DNA from: Mesorhizobium amorphae CCNWGS0123
GTDB taxonomy: Bacteria; Pseudomonadota; Alphaproteobacteria; Rhizobiales; Rhizobiaceae
DNA length: 64,000 nt
Direction: 5' to 3'
Assembly: GCF_001686985.1 (NCBI RefSeq)
Contig: NZ_CP015318.1
Span: forward strand, 6,074,001-6,138,000
Part shown: piece by piece, positions 16,148 through 23,648 of the stretch
Layout: every line of letters begins with the position of its first letter
How positions within the stretch are numbered: position 1 is the first letter of the stretch
Made by a program: the position numbers and the translations under genes
Notes under the pieces: generated by a model
The model's input: only the letters and a program-made list of their open reading frames with translations
The model's database searches: none
What the model was told of the DNA's origin: nothing

Positions 16148-17650
16148 TCACAGCGCCAGGCTCCCCTGCTCCGCCTCCTCGGCATTGGGGTCGCCCGGCG
16201 CCGTCGCCCAGGCGAGTTCGACCAGCGTCACCGTGCGCCGGCCGGTGCCGTCGAGCTGGCAGACGATGAGGCCTTGTTCCTCGATATAGGTCAGCAGCCG
16301 CCGCGCGCGGCGCAGCGAGTGCGAGCCATAGGCGCGGGCGATCGCGGCATCGCTGGGACAAGGCCAGCCCTCCTTCGCCGCACGCGCGATCATCATGAAG
16401 ACGCCCTGCATATCCTCGGGCAGCAGCGAGGCGCGTACCGAGACGTCCTGCCAGGCGTCATCCTGCGCCACATCCGAACCGAGCCCGGCGCGGGCGCGTG
16501 TCAGCATGCGGCGGAACGCCGGAAGGTCGGGCACGACCGAGGCAAGGCCCTCGATGCGGCATCGGACGACGAACTCCTGATAAAGCACGCCGATGACGCG
16601 AAAGCCCGCATCGGGCTCGGCCAGCACGGCGCGCAGGACACGGTCCACGCGCTCGCGGCGCTGCGCCAAATCCTCGGCGCTGATCGGCGGCTCCACCGGT
16701 TCGGGACGGATGTCCAGCGCCGCCGACTTCGCTGCCATCAATTGATCGAGCAGATCAGGCGACGCCGCCCGGCGCTGCGGCCGCACAGGCTCTGGCGGCG
16801 GGGCGGCCAGGATGATCGCGCGGGCGTCCTCGAGGGCTGCTTCCGGCATCGCCATCAGCCGCGGGGTGCCATTGCGCGGACTTGTATCGGTCGGGCCGAT
16901 GCGCAAGCCCAGCGGACGGCGCGACAGTGCCGGGCCGAGCGCCATGAACTGCCCGCGCTCCAGGTCGCGAAACGCCTCGGCCTGCCGCCGCTCCATGCCC
17001 AGAAGATCGGCGGCGCGCGCCATGTCGATATCGAGGAAGGTGCGGCCCATGAGGAAATTGGAAGCCTCGGCCGCGACGTTCTTGGCGAGCTTGGCCAGCC
17101 GCTGCGTGGCGATGATGCCGGCAAGCCCGCGCTTGCGGCCTCGGCACATCAAATTGGTCATGGCGCCGAGCGAGAGTTTGCGCGCCTCGTCGGAAACCTC
17201 GCCGGCCACCGCCGGCGCGAACAGCTGCGCCTCGTCCACCACCACCAGCATTGGATACCAGTGGTCGCGGGCGACCTCGAACAGCCCGCCGAGGAAGGCG
17301 GCGGCGCGCCGCATCTGGTTCTCGGCGTCGAGCCCTTCGAGATTGAGCACCGTGGAGACGCGATGGATGCGCGCCCGCTCGCCAGCAGCCTGCAGGCCGC
17401 GCTCGGTATGCTCCTCGGCATCGATCACCAGATGGCCGAAACGCTCGCCCAGCGACACGAAATCGCCTTCCGGGTCGATGATGGTCTGCTGCACCCAGGG
17501 CGCACTCTGCTCCAGCAACCGCCGCAAGAGATGCGACTTGCCGGACCCCGAATTGCCCTGCACCAGCAGGCGGGTCGCCAGCAGCTCCTCAAGGTCGAGC
17601 GCCGCCGGCGCGCCCGCAATCGTGTGTCCCATCTCGATCGCAACAGTCAT
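16148..17650 (-). CDS. HerA-like ATP-binding protein (DUF87/FtsK-HerA superfamily)
   Basis: 500 aa. A P-loop at residues 32-40 (GNSGSGKSH) and a Walker B LVVVDEAQ (Asp139-Glu140) sit in the layout of HerA/FtsK ring ATPases, which pump or unwind DNA. The stretch MCRGRKRGLAGIIATQR is the sensor/arginine segment of the HerA group. The C-terminal third (about 310-490) is Arg/Ala-rich and may contain a winged-helix-like part. HerA is usually next to the nuclease NurA; none is here. A role in DNA repair or defence is plausible but not shown. AAGGAG lies about 12 nt before the ATG. Confidence 0.75.
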   Translation of the reverse strand: MTVAIEMGHTIAGAPAALDLEELLATRLLVQGNSGSGKSHLLRRLLEQSAPWVQQTIIDPEGDFVSLGERFGHLVIDAEEHTERGLQAAGERARIHRVSTVLNLEGLDAENQMRRAAAFLGGLFEVARDHWYPMLVVVDEAQLFAPAVAGEVSDEARKLSLGAMTNLMCRGRKRGLAGIIATQRLAKLAKNVAAEASNFLMGRTFLDIDMARAADLLGMERRQAEAFRDLERGQFMALGPALSRRPLGLRIGPTDTSPRNGTPRLMAMPEAALEDARAIILAAPPPEPVRPQRRAASPDLLDQLMAAKSAALDIRPEPVEPPISAEDLAQRRERVDRVLRAVLAEPDAGFRVIGVLYQEFVVRCRIEGLASVVPDLPAFRRMLTRARAGLGSDVAQDDAWQDVSVRASLLPEDMQGVFMMIARAAKEGWPCPSDAAIARAYGSHSLRRARRLLTYIEEQGLIVCQLDGTGRRTVTLVELAWATAPGDPNAEEAEQGSLAL

Positions 17651-17984
17651 GTCGACTCAAGGCTCTCCTTCGCAGACGGGCTTATCAACCGCATGGCAGC
17701 CCGTCGAGCGCGCAGAGCCGGCCGCTCCGTGTTGCGCACAAGCTGGGCGATCGCCATCAGCCTAGATGGGCAGCAGACCCCGGAGCCGGCCTGCCTGGCC
17801 TCTTCGACACCGCCTCACGCAGGCTTGACCGGCGCCAATGGCGACGCATCCAGCCCCTTGAAGGGGTCGCACCAGGCGTCGATGACAACGTGCCTTGCCA
17901 ACTGGTCGGACCACCATTTCGCTGGTGGAAATTACCGTTCGGCGTATCATCCTTTTCGGGAGGGTTCATGGCAGGAGGAGGCCA
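17651..17984. other. Intergenic region, 334 bp
   Basis: No convincing gene. It holds a short CCACC/GGTGG hairpin near 17910-17930 and the promoter region of the small gene that follows. I found no clean EcfG motif here, unlike the next two gaps. Confidence 0.5.
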
Positions 17985-18215
17985 ATGAACGTCGTGCTGA
18001 ACGTGCCTGTCATCGACATGACAACGCAAGAACTTGTTTCTTCTGCGCTTTCAAAATTCCGCGCCGGCGACACCATTTCGACCAGGGCGGCAATCGAGGC
18101 GATCCGCCGGATCAGCCCGGCCTGTGAAGACAGCGACGACGATCTCGTCGAACTGATCGTGATGGCGGCAATTGGTAAGACCATGGGGGTGGTGTTCGAT
18201 CACCGAAGCCACTAG
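17985..18215 (+). CDS. Small hypothetical protein, 76 aa
   Basis: The ATG at 17985 is chosen because GGAGGAGG lies just upstream; longer frames run into non-coding sequence. The protein is mostly helical and soluble. It has the order: hydrophobic start, SALSKFRAGDTIST, an IRRI helix, an acidic centre (CEDSDDDLVE) and a C-terminal helix. I do not recognise a family. It heads a trio of small genes with DUF982 and DUF3606, the latter two under stress promoters, so a stress-related role is possible. Confidence 0.55.
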   Translation: MNVVLNVPVIDMTTQELVSSALSKFRAGDTISTRAAIEAIRRISPACEDSDDDLVELIVMAAIGKTMGVVFDHRSH

Positions 18216-18234
18216 CGAAAGTCCAACCGCATTT

Positions 18235-18259
18235 GGAACGAATAGCTCGTTGCGCCGTT
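18235..18259 (+). promoter_or_regulatory. EcfG-type general stress promoter
   Basis: GGAAC at 18235-18239 and CGTT at 18256-18259 with exactly 16 bp between them match the alphaproteobacterial EcfG consensus. The DUF982 gene starts 29 bp further on. Confidence 0.75.
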
Positions 18260-18288
18260 CGATTCGTTGGAATCGAAGAGTGGCGTCA

Positions 18289-18549
18289 ATGCGTGATGAA
18301 CAATTCGACGTTCCTGTCGTGATCGAAAGCGGACGAACGGGACAGCTCCTGACGGTAACCGGCACGGTCCAGGCCGCCTCGCTGCTGGTCGACAAATGGC
18401 CGCAGGCAAAGCGCGGGCCGAAATACCGCTCGGCCTTGAAAGCGATGATGGATGCAATGGAGCAGCGGCGGGCGGTTGGCACCGCGCGGCGGGCATTCAC
18501 CGCCGCCGCCAGGGAGGCGCATGTCTTCGTCGGCGAAGACCGACACTAG
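18289..18549 (+). CDS. DUF982 domain-containing protein
   Basis: 86 aa from the ATG at 18289. The central LLVDKWPQAKRGPKYRSA segment is the hallmark of DUF982, a small soluble family almost confined to Rhizobiales, often in many copies and of unknown function. The upstream EcfG promoter would put it in the general stress regulon. The Shine-Dalgarno region is weak. Expression under stress is inferred from the promoter only. Confidence 0.75.
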   Translation: MRDEQFDVPVVIESGRTGQLLTVTGTVQAASLLVDKWPQAKRGPKYRSALKAMMDAMEQRRAVGTARRAFTAAAREAHVFVGEDRH

Positions 18550-18568
18550 CTGGCTCGGATCGCGCCTG

Positions 18569-18593
18569 GGAACTCCTGGAAATCTTGCTCGTT
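18569..18593 (+). promoter_or_regulatory. EcfG-type general stress promoter
   Basis: GGAAC at 18569-18573 and CGTT at 18590-18593 are again separated by exactly 16 bp. The DUF3606 gene starts 30 bp downstream. Two perfect motifs with equal spacing and equal distance to the start codon make chance unlikely. Confidence 0.75.
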
Positions 18594-18623
18594 ATGCTCT
18601 CGGTTGAAACGAGGGACGCAGTC

Positions 18624-18812
18624 ATGGCCGATGACAAGACCAAGACCGACAACCGCGACCGCTCGCAAGTGGCCCGCGACGATGACTACGAGGTCCGGCA
18701 TTTCGCCGAGGAGGCGGGCATCACGCCGGAGCAGGCCCGGACACTCATCAAACGGCACGGCACCGATCGCAAGGTGCTGCACGAATTGGCGGAGAGCATC
18801 AAGGGATCGTAG
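18624..18812 (+). CDS. DUF3606 domain-containing protein
   Basis: 62 aa. A charged N-terminal tail (MADDKTKTDNRDRSQV) is followed by the DUF3606 core: YEVRHFAEEAGITPEQARTL and the LIKRHGTDR turn, which is helix-turn-helix-like. The family is small, basic and common in rhizobia; its function is not established. An EcfG promoter stands upstream. The gene ends 24 bp before repeat copy 2. Confidence 0.8.
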   Translation: MADDKTKTDNRDRSQVARDDDYEVRHFAEEAGITPEQARTLIKRHGTDRKVLHELAESIKGS

Positions 18813-18836
18813 GGCTGATCGGCGGCGACCTGCAGA

Positions 18837-18896
18837 GCAACTCCAGGAAAAGTGTGAAACGGTTTTCCGTGCGGAATTGCGTCAAACAAAGAGTCT
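18837..18896. repeat. Rhizobial palindromic intergenic repeat, copy 2 (short form)
   Basis: GCAACTCC (18837) pairs with GGAATTGC (ending 18880) with one mismatch, and the inner GGAAAA/TTTTCC arms are kept. The second hairpin of copies 1 and 3 is missing. It lies between convergent genes, and its tail provides the stop codon of the gene on the minus strand. Confidence 0.75.
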
Positions 18897-19380
18897 AGCT
18901 GCCTAACGGATGCGGCATATAGCCGACAAAGCCCGCTATCCTCCAGCGGCCGCTGACTTTGGTGCAGAAATAGAGGGTCTGCCATTTCAGCCGGTCGACG
19001 CTGCCGTCGGCCTTGGCGACCGAGCCGTTGAATTTCTTGTGCAGCACCGCGCGGTCGCCGTCGACATCGATGTCGCGCATGTTGGTAACGCGAAACAGCG
19101 CCTCGCGCAGCGGCTCGGCGAACTTCGTCGCCGCGGTCTCCCTTGCCTGACGCAGCCACTCGTCGCGATAGGCGATGAGCGTCGGGAACTGGAGCCGCCA
19201 GGCGTCGGCATCGCTGAGGAAATGCGCATGCATGCCGAAGAAGCTCTCGGCGACGAAATCGTCCTCGACCATCGACCAGTCCTGTCCGAGAAACGCGTCG
19301 ATGTCGCGTCGCACCAGCATCTCCCACAGCGCGTGGCGATCGGCGTCGCCGGCCGGAAACGGGTTCTTGTCGAGAGTCAT
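18895..19380 (-). CDS. NTF2-like (SnoaL-type) protein
   Basis: 161 aa from the ATG at 19380, with AGGAGA just upstream; a longer reading frame exists but has no such site. The sequence has the pattern of an alpha+beta barrel of the NTF2-like superfamily: a helical start (ALWEMLVRRDIDAFLGQDW), a loop with FFGMHAHFLSDADAW, and paired strands ending in GRWRIAGFVGYMP. Such folds bind small molecules or act as isomerases or hydratases. The stop codon falls in repeat copy 2. A second NTF2-like domain is fused to the flavoprotein 2 kb away, but a link is only a guess. Confidence 0.6.
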   Translation of the reverse strand: MTLDKNPFPAGDADRHALWEMLVRRDIDAFLGQDWSMVEDDFVAESFFGMHAHFLSDADAWRLQFPTLIAYRDEWLRQARETAATKFAEPLREALFRVTNMRDIDVDGDRAVLHKKFNGSVAKADGSVDRLKWQTLYFCTKVSGRWRIAGFVGYMPHPLGS

Positions 19381-19612
19381 TTTTCTTCTCCTGGCTGGGA
19401 AAACGCCTCTGCACGCACCGACCTGTTTCACCAAGGCGATCGCAATCGGCAGCGGCGGCGCAAGATGCTGGGCCGCCTGCAGCAAAGCAACATGGGATTT
19501 CGAAAATCTTGCTTTCCAATCGGGCCTCTATGAGGATCGCGCCGATAGGCGTAGAGGGTCGGCAACGGTGGGACCACGAACAGTCCTGCCTTGTCTGAAC
19601 AGGAGCCTTTTC

Positions 19613-19978
19613 TTGCCCAAGCAGTGTTTTGGAACATCCCATGTGCCGCTCTCGCCTGCCGTGCGCGCCGGCGATTTCGTCTATGTCTCGGGCCAGGTGC
19701 CGGTCGGCAGCGACGGCGTAGTGGTCACAGGCGGCATCACCGAGCAGACCGAGCAGGTGCTTTCGAACATCAGGTCGGCACTGGCGCTGGCTGGCTGCAC
19801 CATGGACGACGTCGTCAAGACCACGGTCTGGCTCGAGGATGCGCGCGATTTCGGCGCCTTCAACACCGTCTATGCCCGGCATTTTCCGAAGGATCCACCG
19901 GCCCGCACCACGGTCGAATCGCGGCTGATGATCGACATCAAGATCGAGGTCGAAGCCGTCGCCTATCGGCCGCTCTGA
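19613..19978 (+). CDS. RidA family protein (YjgF/UK114)
   Basis: 121 aa from a TTG at 19613, supported by AGGAG 7 nt upstream. The family core is clear: LSPAVRAGDFVYVSGQVP at the start, and the C-terminal ARTTVES segment in which Arg contacts the substrate carboxylate in RidA. RidA homotrimers hydrolyse reactive enamine/imine intermediates; other subfamilies act in catabolic pathways as deaminases. It is followed after 31 bp by an amidohydrolase, so it may belong to the catabolic group rather than be the housekeeping RidA. Confidence 0.85.
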   Translation: MPKQCFGTSHVPLSPAVRAGDFVYVSGQVPVGSDGVVVTGGITEQTEQVLSNIRSALALAGCTMDDVVKTTVWLEDARDFGAFNTVYARHFPKDPPARTTVESRLMIDIKIEVEAVAYRPL

Positions 19979-20009
19979 CCGGGCACTGCAACGCGAACGA
20001 GGCTGGCCG

Positions 20010-21245
20010 ATGCAATTCGATCTCCTGATAAAAGGCGGCCGCCTCATCGATCCGGCCTCCGGCCTTGATGCGCCGCGCGATATTGCCATCGCCGATGGCA
20101 GGATCGCTGCGATCGATGCCGCCATCGATGCCGAACACGCCGCTCGAGTCATCGATGCCAGGGATTGCATCGTCACCCCCGGCCTCATCGACCTGCACAG
20201 CCATGTCTACTGGGGCGGCACCTCGCTCGGCGTCGACGCCGACCGCCTTGCCGCCAAGAGCGGCACCACCACCTTCGTCGACGCTGGCAGCGCCGGCGCC
20301 GGCAATTTCTTGGGCTTTCGCCGCCACGTCATCGAGCGCTCGAAAGTCCGCATCCTCGCCTACGTCAACATCTCCTTCGCCGGCATATTCGGCTTTTCGC
20401 AGACGGTTTCCGTCGGCGAATGCAGCGACCTCAGGCTCTGCGAGCCGCGCGAGGTCGTGGCCGCGGTGCGCGAGCACGCAGACGTGGTCGTCGGCGTCAA
20501 GGTCCGCTCCGGCCGCCATGCCGGCGGCACCAGCGGCATCGCCCCGGTCGATCTCGCGCTCGAGGCCGCCGACAAATCAGGCATGCCCCTGATGGCGCAT
20601 ATCGACGAGCCGCCGCCCGGCCGCTCCGAAGTGCTGCCGCGCCTGCGCAAGGGCGACATCCTCACCCATTGCTTCCGGCCGTTTCCCAACGCGCCGGTCT
20701 TCGCCTCCGGTGCAGTGCGCCCCGACATGCGCCTCGCCCGCGAACGTGGCGTCATCTTCGACATCGGCCACGGCATGGGCTCGTTCGACTTCGAGGTTGC
20801 CAAGGCGATGCTGAGGGACGGGCTGGCGCCCGACGTGATCAGCAGCGACGTACATCTCTACTGCGTCGACGGTCCCGCCTTCGACATTCTGGTCTGCATG
20901 TCGAAACTTCTGACGCTGGGCATGCCGCTGGTCGAGGTGCTGCGCGCCGCCACACAGCGGCCGGCCGAAGCGATCGCCAGGCCTGATCTCGGCACGCTGA
21001 AAGTCGGCGGCATCGGCGACGTCGCGGTGCTGCGGCTGGTTTCAGGCCGCTTCACCTTCGTCGACGCCGTCGGCGCCTCGCTGGTCGCCGAGCAGCGGCT
21101 GGTCTCGGATGGCATCGTCATCGGCGGCAAATGGTGGCCGAACGAGGCAGCCGGCGATGTCAGCGAGACCGAGCGTTTCGAGGTGCATAGCCACCACACC
21201 CATGTCGACCTCGCGGCCAGGCATTTCGGCCACAGCCGCGAGTAA
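20010..21245 (+). CDS. Amidohydrolase/deacetylase family metallohydrolase
   Basis: 411 aa. This is a dihydroorotase/D-aminoacylase-like TIM barrel. The HxH motif DLHSH follows the TPGLI strand near residue 55; GVKVRSG supplies the bridging lysine; AHIDEPP, LTHCF and SSDVH give the later metal ligands. N- and C-terminal strands form the small beta domain usual in the superfamily. The family cleaves cyclic amides or N-acetyl groups in the cytoplasm. The RidA gene 31 bp upstream suggests a two-gene catabolic unit in which the imine or carbamate product is cleared. The substrate is unknown. Confidence 0.8.
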   Translation: MQFDLLIKGGRLIDPASGLDAPRDIAIADGRIAAIDAAIDAEHAARVIDARDCIVTPGLIDLHSHVYWGGTSLGVDADRLAAKSGTTTFVDAGSAGAGNFLGFRRHVIERSKVRILAYVNISFAGIFGFSQTVSVGECSDLRLCEPREVVAAVREHADVVVGVKVRSGRHAGGTSGIAPVDLALEAADKSGMPLMAHIDEPPPGRSEVLPRLRKGDILTHCFRPFPNAPVFASGAVRPDMRLARERGVIFDIGHGMGSFDFEVAKAMLRDGLAPDVISSDVHLYCVDGPAFDILVCMSKLLTLGMPLVEVLRAATQRPAEAIARPDLGTLKVGGIGDVAVLRLVSGRFTFVDAVGASLVAEQRLVSDGIVIGGKWWPNEAAGDVSETERFEVHSHHTHVDLAARHFGHSRE

Positions 21246-21263
21246 CGCTCGGAGCCAGGCGCG

Positions 21264-23054
21264 TCAGGGGCCGAAGTTACTCGGCGCCCCATAAACCGGC
21301 GTTGCAATCCCTTCCATCCGCGCCTTGATCTGCAGCGCCACATATTTCGAATAGAACCGCGACAGCGCCAGATTGCCGCCGTGGAACCACAGTGCTTCCT
21401 GCGCGGTGGGCTTCCACATGTTGCGCAATTCGCCTTGCCACGGTCCGGGATCGCCCTTCACGCCGGAACCCAGGCCCCAGCACGGACCGACCTTGTCGGC
21501 AACCTCGCGCGAGACGATAGCCGCAACCGTCTCGTTCATCGACTGGTAGCCGGTGCAGGAGATGATCGCGTCGGCGGCAAGTTCGCTGCCATCGTCGAAC
21601 AGGATGCCGCTCGGCGTCAGCGACTTGATCCCGACACCGCTGCGCACTCCGACCTCGCCATTGATGATCAACTCGCAGGCGCCGACATCGATATAGAAGC
21701 CCGAGCCGGTGCGATAGGCCTTCATCAGAAGCCCGGTCTCGTCCTCGCCGAAATCGATGGCGAAGCCCGTGGCTCGCAAGCGGTCGTAGAACGCCGCGTC
21801 GCGTGCCCTGATGACGTCGTAGAGCGCCCGCTGGCCCTTCGGCACCAGTGCGAACGGCGTCGAGGCGACGATCATGTCGGCCTTGTCGGTGGAGATGCCG
21901 CGCGTCAGCGCCTTCTCCGAAAAGATCTCGAAGCCGACCTCCATCAGCGTATCGGATTTGACCACAGTCGTCGGCGAGCGCTGGACCATGGTCACCTCGG
22001 CGCCGCTCTCCCAGAGGTCGACGCTTACATCATGCCCGGAACTTGCCGCGCCGATGACCGCGACCTGCTTGCCGCGGAATTTCTCACCGCTGGAATACTG
22101 GCTGGAATGCAAGAGCTCGCCCTTGAAGGTCTCGGCGCCCGGCAGCGCAATCTGCCGGGGCGGACCATAGGCGCCGGTGGCGAAGACGATATGCTTCGGC
22201 TTCAACGTAATGCGCTGGCCGACACGATCGACCACGACCGTCCAGATCTTCCCGGCTTCGTCATAGCTGGCGCTGACGCATTTGGTGGCAACCCAGTAGT
22301 TGAGCTCCATGACCCGCGTGTACATCTCCAGCCAGTCGCCCATCTTGTCCTTGGGCGTGAACACCGGCCAGTTCTCGGGGAAGGGTATGTAGGGCAGATG
22401 GTCGTACCAGACCGGGTCGTGCAGCACGAGCGATCGGTAGCGGTTGCGCCAGGAATCGCCGGGCCGCGCATTCCTCTCGATGATGAGGGAGGGCACGCCG
22501 AGCTGCCTCAGCCGCGCGCCCAGCATGATGCCGCCCTGGCCGCCGCCGATGACCAGGCAATAGGGCTGCTCGCGCACGCCGAGGTCGCGCGCCTCGCGCG
22601 CCCGCGCTTCCGCCCAGGTCTCGCGACCGGGATCAGCCTTGTGGCGGATGCCGAGCGGCCGCGCCGGACCCTTCTGCTCCTCGAAGCCCTTCAATTCGCT
22701 CATCGCGGTGAACAGCGTCCGGCAGCGGCCGTCCTGGAGGCGTAGAATGCCCTCGCCTCGCGCCACGACCGTTTCGAACGTGAACCAGGCCTCGACAATG
22801 CCCTCGTCCGCGCTCGCCTCACCGGACAGGCGCCAGTGAGACGGCTTCGCGGTCGCCAGCGTCGCCTCCAGCATCTCGCGGATCGCCGCCTGGCCTTCCA
22901 TGGTCTTGATGTTCCAGGTGAAGGTCAAAAGATCCCGCCAGTAGCAATCTTCGGCGAAAAGGTTGGTCGCAGCGTCGACATCGCCCGCTTCGAGTGCCCG
23001 GCCAAAGGAGCCGAGCCAGGTGGCAGCCTGTTGCGATGGTGCGATGTCGAGCAT
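21264..23054 (-). CDS. Flavin-containing monooxygenase with N-terminal NTF2-like domain
   Basis: 596 aa. Residues 1-120 form an NTF2/SnoaL-like domain. The FAD loop GGGQGG lies at 170-175, followed by the FMO fingerprint FKGELLHSSQY (FxGxxxHxxxY/F) and the NADPH loop GAASSG. Class B flavoprotein monooxygenases of this kind hydroxylate or oxygenate soft nucleophiles or ketones; plant YUCCA enzymes are relatives. Fusion to an NTF2-like domain occurs in some bacterial FMOs and may shield or bind substrate. AAGGAAG precedes the ATG. It converges on the amidohydrolase with an 18-bp gap. The substrate is unknown. Confidence 0.85.
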   Translation of the reverse strand: MLDIAPSQQAATWLGSFGRALEAGDVDAATNLFAEDCYWRDLLTFTWNIKTMEGQAAIREMLEATLATAKPSHWRLSGEASADEGIVEAWFTFETVVARGEGILRLQDGRCRTLFTAMSELKGFEEQKGPARPLGIRHKADPGRETWAEARAREARDLGVREQPYCLVIGGGQGGIMLGARLRQLGVPSLIIERNARPGDSWRNRYRSLVLHDPVWYDHLPYIPFPENWPVFTPKDKMGDWLEMYTRVMELNYWVATKCVSASYDEAGKIWTVVVDRVGQRITLKPKHIVFATGAYGPPRQIALPGAETFKGELLHSSQYSSGEKFRGKQVAVIGAASSGHDVSVDLWESGAEVTMVQRSPTTVVKSDTLMEVGFEIFSEKALTRGISTDKADMIVASTPFALVPKGQRALYDVIRARDAAFYDRLRATGFAIDFGEDETGLLMKAYRTGSGFYIDVGACELIINGEVGVRSGVGIKSLTPSGILFDDGSELAADAIISCTGYQSMNETVAAIVSREVADKVGPCWGLGSGVKGDPGPWQGELRNMWKPTAQEALWFHGGNLALSRFYSKYVALQIKARMEGIATPVYGAPSNFGP

Positions 23055-23443
23055 CTGTCTTCCTTCGTCAGTTCCCGATGCGCCGACAGGATGCTCGGTC
23101 GCCGCGTCGTCGCAAGGTAGGATAATTGGAGCCGACCTGTCACGCTGCAGCTCTGATCACGTTCATGGTCGACCGACAGGACGACAATCCCATTCGGGCA
23201 GCGAAGCGGCGCGTGGCGATTTTCGACACCAGCCCCGAAATCAGGGCACCAAAACCTTTATAAGATTCCTATTTCTTTCCTCCCCGCCCCGTCTCGAACC
23301 TTTATGGCGATCGGGTCCATATTCCATCGCAAGCAAAACACTCAGGACGCCGTGATCCTCTAGGGTACGGCGGGCTGTTTTCGTGGAATTTCTGGCTCGC
23401 CAGCCTTCGGCGCCAAGTACAAACAGGAGCAAGGAACAACACA
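23055..23443. promoter_or_regulatory. Intergenic region upstream of the kdp operon
   Basis: 389 bp between the divergent flavoprotein and the kdp genes, with no convincing gene. AT-rich patches lie at 23250-23275; TTTATA at 23257 followed by TATTT twelve bases on loosely resembles the enteric KdpE box, which is only suggestive. It must hold the promoter for kdp. Confidence 0.3.
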
Positions 23444-23524
23444 ATGGACATTGTCGTCATCGGGATCGAGGTTTTGTTTTTCGCCCTTTCCCTTGCCTAC
23501 ATCAAAGCCTGCGACAATCTTTAA
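23444..23524 (+). CDS. Small membrane protein upstream of kdpF, 26 aa
   Basis: A short frame from ATG 23444 with AAGGA 8 nt upstream. The product is one hydrophobic helix (VVIGIEVLFFALSLAYI) ending in a conserved-looking KACDNL tail. It stands 16 bp before kdpF, in the same operon. Size and design resemble KdpF but the sequence is different. It may be a second small subunit of the Kdp complex; that is inference from position and topology. Confidence 0.6.
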   Translation: MDIVVIGIEVLFFALSLAYIKACDNL

Positions 23525-23540
23525 GCGGAAGGATCGCACC

Positions 23541-23630
23541 ATGCTTGTCGATTACATCCTCGGTGGCGGCGTGACCTTGTTCCTGCTCGTCTACCTGACA
23601 TACGCCCTCGTTCGCCCAGAACGCTTCTGA
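23541..23630 (+). CDS. kdpF: K+-transporting ATPase small subunit KdpF, 29 aa
   Basis: ATG 23541 with GGAAGGA 7 nt upstream. One membrane helix (ILGGGVTLFLLVYLTYALV) followed by RPERF, the typical end of KdpF (YxLxRPExF). In the KdpFABC complex it stabilises KdpA in the inner membrane. The stop is 18 bp before kdpA. Confidence 0.85.
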   Translation: MLVDYILGGGVTLFLLVYLTYALVRPERF

Positions 23631-23648
23631 CGCAAGGCACGGAAAGCC

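Noticed and set aside
23257..23275. Definite KdpE binding site
   Set aside because: TTTATA plus TATTT is only a loose match to the enteric box, and the spacing differs. It is mentioned as a hint within the intergenic entry.
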